This document shows, one piece after another, positions 6,573-14,100 of a DNA stretch of 18,673 bases. The position numbers were made by a program, and so were the translations under genes. The notes under the pieces were generated by a model. The model saw only the letters and a list, made by a program, of their open reading frames with translations, ran no database searches and had not been told where the DNA came from. This DNA is from Thermoproteota archaeon (GTDB lineage Archaea > Thermoproteota > EX4484-205 > JAAOZP01): positions 1-18,673 of the forward strand of contig JAOAJQ010000005.1 in assembly GCA_026414125.1 (NCBI GenBank), read 5' to 3'. How positions within the stretch are numbered: position 1 is the first letter of the stretch; each line of letters opens with the position of its first letter.

Positions 6573-7937
6573 ATGAGCATCATTAAAACCGTCCTGAAGG
6601 CCGTTGCAGTACTCCTGTCGGGAAGCTTGGTTAAGAGCCTTTTAGATTCTATCGGGCATTCCCTCGGCTTAAACCTAGGAGGCTTGACAAGCTTGATCGC
6701 TATAGCGGTGATGGCGTTCTTAACCATGTCCCTATTGTTTCCTAGAAAGTACTTCAAGGACGATGTGAGAAGGGCCTTTAAAAAAGCATTCTCCTTCCTG
6801 CTGATCTGGTTGATGGCAGCACTCTTCTCAGCCCTCTTCCACATCAGGTACTATATTCAAATAGGATTCATAGCAGCGTTTCTAAGCTTTGTCTTCGTTA
6901 TTCGCGAATCGCCAAATTCTAAGATTAGGCTGAGTGGGCTAAGAATAGTATGTAAGGAGGAGCCCCTGCAACCTGAAGACCACGCTATCCTTCTGTCCCT
7001 TGCACCGGTTCCTAAAGTTGCCTTCCTTCACGAGCTTGGCCCAAGTGGTTTCCTAAAAGTCTTAAGGGGGAAGGCGAGGCTTCGTCTTAGGCTCCCTGAA
7101 GACGATTTTATGGAGTCCTTTGAGCATCGTCAGACACTTAAGTTCAAGGGGAGTCTGACTTCTTTCGTAGAAGCTGTCGGAAAGAGCTTTCCGAGTAATA
7201 CCGCTATACTCTGTGAGGCTAAACCCAGCAGGGAGTTGATGAAGGTTGAAGTTGCCTCCGATAATCCCCAGAATCTCGAGGAGTTCAAGAAGATTCTGAG
7301 GGAAGCAGGCCCAGGCCCCGGGCACGGTATGCGGCAAGCTTTGGAAGATTGGCTCTCTTTAAAGCCCTACGTAACGCCGGTCCCCGGGCTACTCGATATA
7401 AACCCTAGTCGACTAGCGGGTAGGCTACTAATAGTTGGCGAGAGAGGATGTGCAGAGAACCTTGCCCTCCAGCTATGCCTCTCGCAGCTGAGGAGGAACT
7501 CGATGGTCATCGTAGTGGACGTTAAGGGGAGATCCGAGGACGCTGGGGACGAGATAAAAAGGAAGCTTGTTGAGAAGGGTTTCAGGCCTAGCATAAACAG
7601 GCTGCGTAAGAAGCCTGTTAAGGCTTACAGGTGTCACAATGGGATGGAAGTAGTCTTCACAGACGAGCCTTGTGATGAAGCCTTGTTTAAGAAAACCTTG
7701 TCTAAACCCATAGCTGCTATCTGGTTTAGAGGCCTTGCTCGAAACCTTGATGTGAACGCCCCGATTAAGATACTGACGCTGAGAAAACCATGGGTACGCT
7801 CGAGCTTTGAAGCGGATAACGTTATCCTCCTGGACTGTGAAAAAGAGCTGGTCGAATCGTTCCTACCGTCCAGGGGGTTTGCGCTTGAGGGGAGGACTGT
7901 CCTAGTCTCCCAACAGGGGGTGAGGGTGTTAAAATGA
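6573..7937 (+). CDS. Membrane protein with degenerate HerA/FtsK-like P-loop domain
   Basis: I do not recognise a named family. The 454-aa protein opens with about four hydrophobic segments (about 4-24, 36-56, 72-90, 93-110), followed by a soluble region. Residues about 270-325 copy the layout of a HerA/FtsK ATPase: a proline-rich approach (VTPVPGLLDINPSR), the strand RLLIVGERGCAEN in place of Walker A (289-296, with no GK[ST]), a helix, then the strand VIVVDVKGR that matches VLILDWSGE of the neighbouring HerA. No Walker B aspartate-glutamate pair is obvious later. It is therefore probably catalytically dead and works as a membrane platform (inference). Its stop overlaps the next start as ATGA (7934-7937), so translation is coupled. 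It is the first gene of the operon. Confidence 0.75.
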   Translation: MSIIKTVLKAVAVLLSGSLVKSLLDSIGHSLGLNLGGLTSLIAIAVMAFLTMSLLFPRKYFKDDVRRAFKKAFSFLLIWLMAALFSALFHIRYYIQIGFIAAFLSFVFVIRESPNSKIRLSGLRIVCKEEPLQPEDHAILLSLAPVPKVAFLHELGPSGFLKVLRGKARLRLRLPEDDFMESFEHRQTLKFKGSLTSFVEAVGKSFPSNTAILCEAKPSRELMKVEVASDNPQNLEEFKKILREAGPGPGHGMRQALEDWLSLKPYVTPVPGLLDINPSRLAGRLLIVGERGCAENLALQLCLSQLRRNSMVIVVDVKGRSEDAGDEIKRKLVEKGFRPSINRLRKKPVKAYRCHNGMEVVFTDEPCDEALFKKTLSKPIAAIWFRGLARNLDVNAPIKILTLRKPWVRSSFEADNVILLDCEKELVESFLPSRGFALEGRTVLVSQQGVRVLK

Positions 7938-9163
7938 GGGTTAAGCCTGAGCAGAGCCTAGGGTTGCTGGAGGCAACTGTAAGGATAGGCATAGCCGGGA
8001 GCAACTTCAAGGCTGCTCTCGTACACCTACTTCAAGAAGTGTTTAAGGATGCTAAGATAATCCTCCTCGACTTAAACGATGAGTTTAGCTGCGTGGCAAG
8101 GATTGGTACGACGAGATACTATGATGTTGTCAAACATGGCATAAATCCAATTAAACCACCGAATCGTGAAAAGGTTGAGCAGTATGTCGAATCAGTTGTG
8201 GAGATACTTGACTATTGCTTCGGAGCTTTCAACATGAAGGGCATTGTGGCTAAAGCAATCTTGGACGACGTAGTAAGGTCTTCGGAAACCACGATACCCG
8301 AGGTTGCTTCAAGGCTTGACTTCGAGACCCCGGAAGGCGGGCTATCGGTTTACACGCCTCTCGAACCATTCACCTTCGGAACCCTTAGGCAGGCCTTCGG
8401 AAGAAGGGAAGCAATAGAGTTCAGCGACGTTTTGGAGTCAGGCATGGTCTTCAACCTCTCCGGGTTTACAGTAGCTTCGCATAAGGTCTTCGCAACGCTT
8501 TTAACGCTGGCAAAGCTTATCCAGCTTAAACCCAAGCAAAGGACGCTCATAATCGTAAGCTATCCGAGCTTGATATGGCCGAGAAACAGGAGGCTTGACA
8601 ATGCTAGGCTCTTCGTTGAAGAGTCCTTAACCGGAGAGTTGGAGAGGAGAGGCTATTCGATAATATTCGCTGAGAAAAACCTGTCACAGGTCTCCGAAAG
8701 GGTTTTGGAGAACCTTGACTCCGCGGTCTTCTCGCCTCCTTCCAACGCAACTAACCCGTGGAGGATGGGCCAAATGCCTGAGAAGGATGTTTCAAACCAC
8801 TTCATGCTTATCCTAACTAAGAATGGGGAGTATGGATTCCTAGAGGCTCCTGTGAACATTTTCCTTAAGCCCCTTAGCGAGAAGGAGAGGGAAGCCCGTA
8901 AGCCAGCCATGAAAGCCTTAAGCCCTGATGACGAGCTGAGGGAGGGGCTTGGCGAGTTCTACGAGGCTGGAGCCAAGATAATAGAGAAGCTGAAGGAGCT
9001 TGGTGGAAAAGCGGGCTTGAACGAGTTCATAGAAGAGGCAAGGGCCTCCTTGGGTGCGGAGGGCCTCAGGGCTCTTGCTGCACTAATGAGGCAGGGTTAT
9101 CTGAAACAGGTTCGCGAGGGGGAGAGACAACTCTTGCTTCTCACGGAGGGCAGGTTAGGATGA
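7934..9163 (+). CDS. HerA-like pseudo-ATPase lacking Walker A and Walker B
   Basis: The 409-aa product follows the HerA/VirB4 plan step by step but without the catalytic residues. GIAGSNFK (19-26) replaces GATGSGKS, so phenylalanine sits where the Walker lysine belongs. The following strand IILLDLNDEF (42-51) is conserved, as is a GINPIKP segment (69-75). TLIIVSYPSLIWP (204-216) aligns with ALVIDEGPQYAPW of HerA, so the DE pair has become SY. YSIIFAEKNLSQVSERVLENLDSAVF (in two halves about 241-266) fits the HerA sensor and arginine-finger region. Residues about 340-405 look like a winged-helix tail. It probably cannot bind or hydrolyse ATP and may be a structural partner of the genes on either side. 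Both ends overlap neighbours by 4 bp (ATGA). Confidence 0.8.
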   Translation: MRVKPEQSLGLLEATVRIGIAGSNFKAALVHLLQEVFKDAKIILLDLNDEFSCVARIGTTRYYDVVKHGINPIKPPNREKVEQYVESVVEILDYCFGAFNMKGIVAKAILDDVVRSSETTIPEVASRLDFETPEGGLSVYTPLEPFTFGTLRQAFGRREAIEFSDVLESGMVFNLSGFTVASHKVFATLLTLAKLIQLKPKQRTLIIVSYPSLIWPRNRRLDNARLFVEESLTGELERRGYSIIFAEKNLSQVSERVLENLDSAVFSPPSNATNPWRMGQMPEKDVSNHFMLILTKNGEYGFLEAPVNIFLKPLSEKEREARKPAMKALSPDDELREGLGEFYEAGAKIIEKLKELGGKAGLNEFIEEARASLGAEGLRALAALMRQGYLKQVREGERQLLLLTEGRLG

Positions 9164-10023
9164 GGAAGTTAAGCACCGGTATTAAGCCACTGGACGAGCT
9201 AACCGGAGGCCTTCCAACAGGTGTTTCAAACCTGGTCTACGGGAGCCCTGGAACAGGTAAGACCACTATTTCTCTGACCCTGGTGGCTGAGGCTTTGAAG
9301 AGCGCTAGAGATAAGGATGTGGTAATAGTTGTGAAAACAGAGGAATGGGATCCCGACCGCCTGAAGACGATATGCTTGAAGAGGGGCATAAGGGAGGATG
9401 CCCTATCCAGAATTAAAATGTACCAGGCTAGCGGCCTCTTCGAGCAACACAAGGCGATAATCGAGACAATACCTAGAGAGGTGGATAAGAACGACTGGGC
9501 CCCGGTGCTTATAATCGTCGACTCACTGGTTCCACATTATCACGCACAGCTCTTAAACACGCCCACTCAACACCTGGCCTCCACGGCAAGAATTCTTCAA
9601 GGCAAGCTCTCGTTGGAAGTTAACACGCTCGTTGGAATGGCGACGGGTTACGAGTCGCTCCTCTTAATAACGAGCTGGCGAAGGAGTGAAGCCGCCAGGA
9701 GTTTTCAAGAGAAGTCGAGGAGGGAGATGGTGGAAAGCATAGATAAGAAGAGTTTCTCGATAGATCCTGAGGCCGGCTTCGGAGCCAGGGAGTTTGACGT
9801 GATTGGGGGGCAGCACCTGGTTTACATGAGCAAGAGCATCCTCAGGATGGTGTCTACAAGCCTGGGCGAGGAGGTTAAAGCGGTTATTCTGGAGAAATCG
9901 CTTTCAAAACCATCCATGACCTGTTGTCTAGTCAGGATCACTGAGACAGGTATAGAGCCCTATAAGGATATCAATCCGGCGCCAGTCGCCGAGATGATTA
10001 AGAAGAAAATCCTGAAGGAATAA
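9160..10023 (+). CDS. KaiC/RadB-like RecA-superfamily ATPase
   Basis: This 287-aa, single RecA-fold protein begins with LSTGIKPLDELTGGLPTG, the classic RadA/RadB/KaiC lead-in. Walker A is intact, GSPGTGKTT (28-36), and the Walker B strand is VLIIVDSL with D121. Residue E61 or E62 in KTEEWDP may be the catalytic glutamate, as in KaiC-like proteins. There is no N-terminal helix-hairpin-helix domain, so it is not RadA itself. It is the only gene of the first three in the operon with an intact nucleotide-binding site, and may be the energy or switch subunit for the two pseudo-ATPases (inference). The start ATG overlaps the previous stop; the next gene begins 14 nt later after GGGGGAAGG. Confidence 0.85.
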   Translation: MRKLSTGIKPLDELTGGLPTGVSNLVYGSPGTGKTTISLTLVAEALKSARDKDVVIVVKTEEWDPDRLKTICLKRGIREDALSRIKMYQASGLFEQHKAIIETIPREVDKNDWAPVLIIVDSLVPHYHAQLLNTPTQHLASTARILQGKLSLEVNTLVGMATGYESLLLITSWRRSEAARSFQEKSRREMVESIDKKSFSIDPEAGFGAREFDVIGGQHLVYMSKSILRMVSTSLGEEVKAVILEKSLSKPSMTCCLVRITETGIEPYKDINPAPVAEMIKKKILKE

Positions 10024-10037
10024 GGGGGAAGGTTACT

Positions 10038-11174
10038 GTGAGAAGCCTTCTTTCAATTAACGGCTTCATCAAGGACACTGTGCTAATCCTCATTATAATG
10101 CTTTCAGCCACTTCATTCATCAACGTGTCCATTGCTGCAATCGAGCTGGCTTACGACGACTGTGGAGCTGAAGGATTCTGGAGCGACTACTATCCCAATG
10201 GTATGGCTGTTAAGTTTAGCCCTCCGGCTTCAAGATGGAGGATAACCGCTATACTGGTCTACGGGTTCATGATAGACAGGGGTGAAAAACCCTTCGTAGT
10301 TGAGATAAGGGATGGAGAGCTAAACGTAATACTTAGGGTCTCTTTACTAATTTCCGAATATTTCAAGAATGCTACCCTCCATTGGGCTAAAGTACCGTTG
10401 CCCAACGTGATAGTAAAGGGTGATTTCTACGTCTGCGTCTACCCTATGCTTGATTTCAGCGGGACACAGCTCTGGATCGCCATGGATAACGATACTGCTC
10501 CAGACAGATGCTTCATGTTCGACTGCTACAAGCAGGAGGTAAAGGGTTGGAGAAGAGGGCATGCGATGATAAGGGTTGAGGGAGGAGAGGCTATTGACCT
10601 TATTGAGATAATTCCTGATTCCATCTTCGTCGAGGAGAAGGCCTTAAGGCTCTCTTTTCGGGTAGTTGCCCCAAGCAACGTTACAGAGTTTAACGCAGTT
10701 CTCCAGACGGAGTCCCTGGCGGAGGACTGCGAAGTGACGCGTGGAGAGGAGCTGTATGGGGTAATAGTTAATTGGACGAGGCTCTCTGGCCTTAAGGAGC
10801 CGGCTAAGCTTAAGCTGAGAACTAAGGCTTCAAACTCGACAACATGCCTAACCATAAAACTGAGTCAAACTTTCCTCTCAACGCTTTTCCGGTTAAAGGA
10901 TGAGAATGCGCTTCTCAGGACTATCCTCAACAGCTCCGATGCAGAGCAGGAGGTTTTGAAACATAAGATAGAGAATGGGAAAATGGACGTGATTGCCCTG
11001 AGGTCTTTACTGACCGTGTATGAGGAAAAGCTACTGAATGAGGAGTCTAAGAACGAGAAGCTACTTGAAGAACTCAACACCCTAAGGCTCCTAACAACCT
11101 TACTGGCGGTTTCAACCCTCTTCTTGCTTGCCATAGTCTTGAGGAGAAGACTCTTCCAGTTTAACGTCGGGTGA
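10038..11174 (+). CDS. Exported beta-domain/coiled-coil protein with C-terminal membrane anchor
   Basis: The family is not named. The 378-aa protein has an N-terminal signal sequence (about 10-34), then a beta-rich domain (about 35-175) beginning ELAYDDCGAEGFWSDY and ending GHAMIRVEGG, a layout seen in archaeal surface proteins. A second beta domain covers about 185-275. A coiled coil spans about 285-350 (LKDENALLRTIL, VYEEKLLNEESKNEKLLEEL). One membrane helix (about 350-368) is followed by the positive stop RRR. The expected topology is an ectodomain outside and a short tail inside. The start is GTG at 10038 with a strong GGGGGAAGG. It may be the surface partner of the giant protein encoded 18 nt downstream. 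Confidence 0.8.
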   Translation: MRSLLSINGFIKDTVLILIIMLSATSFINVSIAAIELAYDDCGAEGFWSDYYPNGMAVKFSPPASRWRITAILVYGFMIDRGEKPFVVEIRDGELNVILRVSLLISEYFKNATLHWAKVPLPNVIVKGDFYVCVYPMLDFSGTQLWIAMDNDTAPDRCFMFDCYKQEVKGWRRGHAMIRVEGGEAIDLIEIIPDSIFVEEKALRLSFRVVAPSNVTEFNAVLQTESLAEDCEVTRGEELYGVIVNWTRLSGLKEPAKLKLRTKASNSTTCLTIKLSQTFLSTLFRLKDENALLRTILNSSDAEQEVLKHKIENGKMDVIALRSLLTVYEEKLLNEESKNEKLLEELNTLRLLTTLLAVSTLFLLAIVLRRRLFQFNVG

Positions 11175-11192
11175 TGAAGGAGCCGGGCAGCA

Positions 11193-14100
11193 ATGATCAG
11201 GAGAACACTAGCCATATTCCTCACGGCCTCCATTCTAACCTCTCACTTAGGCACTGCCCTAACCCTTAGAGTAAACGCGGGTGAGACAGACGCGTTAACC
11301 GCTCTAAAGGTTATAGAGCAGGAGCTTGAGAAGGGGAAAATACCGAGCGGCTCGATAACTGAGGCAAACTTCATAATACCGGAGGGGTTTCCAGTTGAGC
11401 TTGCTAAGAGGCTCTGGCTCTTCATAGCCCAGCTTGTCTCAACGGGTTGCTCGAGGGATGAGGTAAGCCGAGCCATAGTCAGTGCTAACGATACCTTGCA
11501 GCTGCCGTCGCGAATACGCTACGAGCTCAAGAACTACACGATAATTCCGAAGTATGGGGAGGCCCGCCTTATTCAAAGCAACGATGGAAGCATATCGGTA
11601 GAGATTCCCTACAGGGTGGTTGATAGCCGTGGAAAAGATGTTGACGCGGACACGGTAAAGTATGAGAGCAATGGGACAAGCCTTTTCCATTTTCTCCACA
11701 GGTATCCTAAGAGGAGGACCTACTTGGTTAGAGCTATTGACCCAGATGGCTATGCTCTAACCTTCATCGACCTGAAGACGGGGGAGGTTTTTAACAAGAC
11801 GGTTAGGATGAACATCGGCCTATTCTCCAACTTGGCTCAAGGAGGCTTCTTCGAGAGCTTCATCGTTGCCGTGCCTGGACACTTTGAGGAAACGCGTGAA
11901 GCCACAGGGTCTCAGGTCAGGGAGTTCAAGGTATTGCTTCCAGCCCACGACCCCCTCGTGGTCGACACCTCGATCTCACAGACTAGGGTTAAGATAGGGG
12001 ATGTGATAACGGTAGGTGCGCAGATAAGGAACCCGCAGGAGGCTAAGGACTTTAAGGTTTTGCTTGGCGCAAGGTTCTCCGACGAGAAGGCTTTCGAAGC
12101 TTGGGCTCCTCCTCCAGCAGGCTTCCCACAGGGCTCAGGATGCCCCGTGTCCTACCTATACCTTAGAGCCAGGAAGCCCGGAGTATATCAAGTCACTATT
12201 TACTTCGCTTTCGTCGAGCCAAAAAACCTGGACGTCGTGTTCTGGAACGGCGAGAAAACAGTAACATACGTTGTGACAGTTTTGCCTGAGGCTCCGAAGC
12301 TAAGGGTTGAGCTTGAAGCTCATGCCCTAGCTAAGTTCGCAAACCTCTCGATAACCCTGGTGAACACCGGCGGCCAGGAGGCTACTGGCGTTAAGCTCTT
12401 CATAACCGGGGATGTTGAGGAGAAGCAGCTTGATGTTGGCAGGGTCTGGCATAGCTGGGAGGGAAACGTGGTAACAAGGCTCCTCTCCCCGATTGCAAGG
12501 GTCAACGTTACAGCAGTCTACCATGATCTTGACGGGAAGATGCTTGTAAACACGGCTCTAACCACCGTTTCAACAACAAACTTCGTAACCCCGGAGGAGT
12601 GGAGAACATACCTTGTTGAGGTTCCAGGATACGAGGAGACAAGGAAGGTCTTCATCCCAGGCTGCCGGGCTGCGACGCATGTTAAGCTCTACTTGGCGAG
12701 AAGCAATCTAGCGGCCCCGTATGCTTCAAGCTTCTTCAAAGGTCTTGCCTTGATTCCGGTTTCGCCGAGCGGCTTCACCCTAACCCTTGAGAACGCGAGC
12801 AGCATTGCAGCGGTTTCTCAGAGAATCCCGGAGGTAAGGTACATGCTTCTCGACGTTAAGCCAGGCTTCCTCTGCGAGAGAGTGCTGAGGGAGGACGAGG
12901 TGAAGAAGCTTTTCCACCTTGGTGAAGACGAGAGGTTAGAGCCTGGAAGAATACCGGCTGGCTACGAGGTTAAGCTTCTCAAGGAGGAGGTTCTCAACCA
13001 GTCTGAAACCGTAACCGTTGACGACGACCTCTATGAGCGGCTGAAGTATAACAACTGGGAAGACCCTGATTACAAGTATGAGGACACGGGAGCAAAGAAG
13101 TGGGATCTTAACAAGGCTGCAGCAAGGGTTTCACACGGGAAAACGATAGAGCTCGTTTACCATCCACTATTATGCCAAGGAGAACTGGTTAAGGGAGTTT
13201 TAGTAAAGAACTATGCTGCGAGGGAGACGCGTTACGAGCTTGAAATCCTCCAGGGACCCATGGTTGAGGCTTCGCCGGAAAACGTTATGCTCAGCGTCCC
13301 CGCTTACGGCTCAACCCCCCTGAACATCATCCGGCTTTCAAGCACTTATTCTCCAATCCTCATCCGCATGAGATGCGGAAGCAGGATTGTCGCATCCCTC
13401 TGGGTTTATACTGGCGGCAGGGTTCCGGAGTTCTGGAGGGGCTTCTGGGATGGGATAAACGAGAAGCTTCCGGGAATAATCATAACCACGACGTTAATGA
13501 TCGTGCTCGCAGCGCCGACGGGCGGAGGCTCGCTCCTAGCCTGCGTGAAGAAGCTCCTGGCCTCAGGAGTAATCCCAGCCCTGATGATTGGCGGTGCAGC
13601 GTTAAACGCCCGGGAGTTTCTTGAAGCCCACTCGGCCTACGTCAAGATGGATGAGGCTGCTGAAATACTTGAAGGCTTCTCGCAGAGGGCTGCATACGTA
13701 GGCTACATGGGCTTCTACGCTTTCCTCCAGGGAGTTAAACAAAGTATTAAGGAGAATCAGGCGCTTATACTCGGGGAGACGGGGCTAGACCTTGTCGGAG
13801 ACTTCACGATAAGAGACGTTTTAACAGCGTTCGGGAAAGAGCGTGCAAACGAGTATGAGAGGGGGAGGGCAGTAGGCAGGCTGGTTGGGGCTGCAGCATC
13901 GTTCGCAAGCTACACGTCAATCCACTACAGGTTCCTAAGCGACGGGCCGAGGCTCCTCTCATGGAGTGGGAAGATAAAGGAATTCATGAAGGGTGTTTAC
14001 AAGTGGGTAACGCCGCCAATATGGGACCTCGGAGTCATAGCGGGGAGGCTCGCCGCAGGCGAGATAGCTGCCTCCCTAGCTTTTTCAGAACAGAGCCGGA

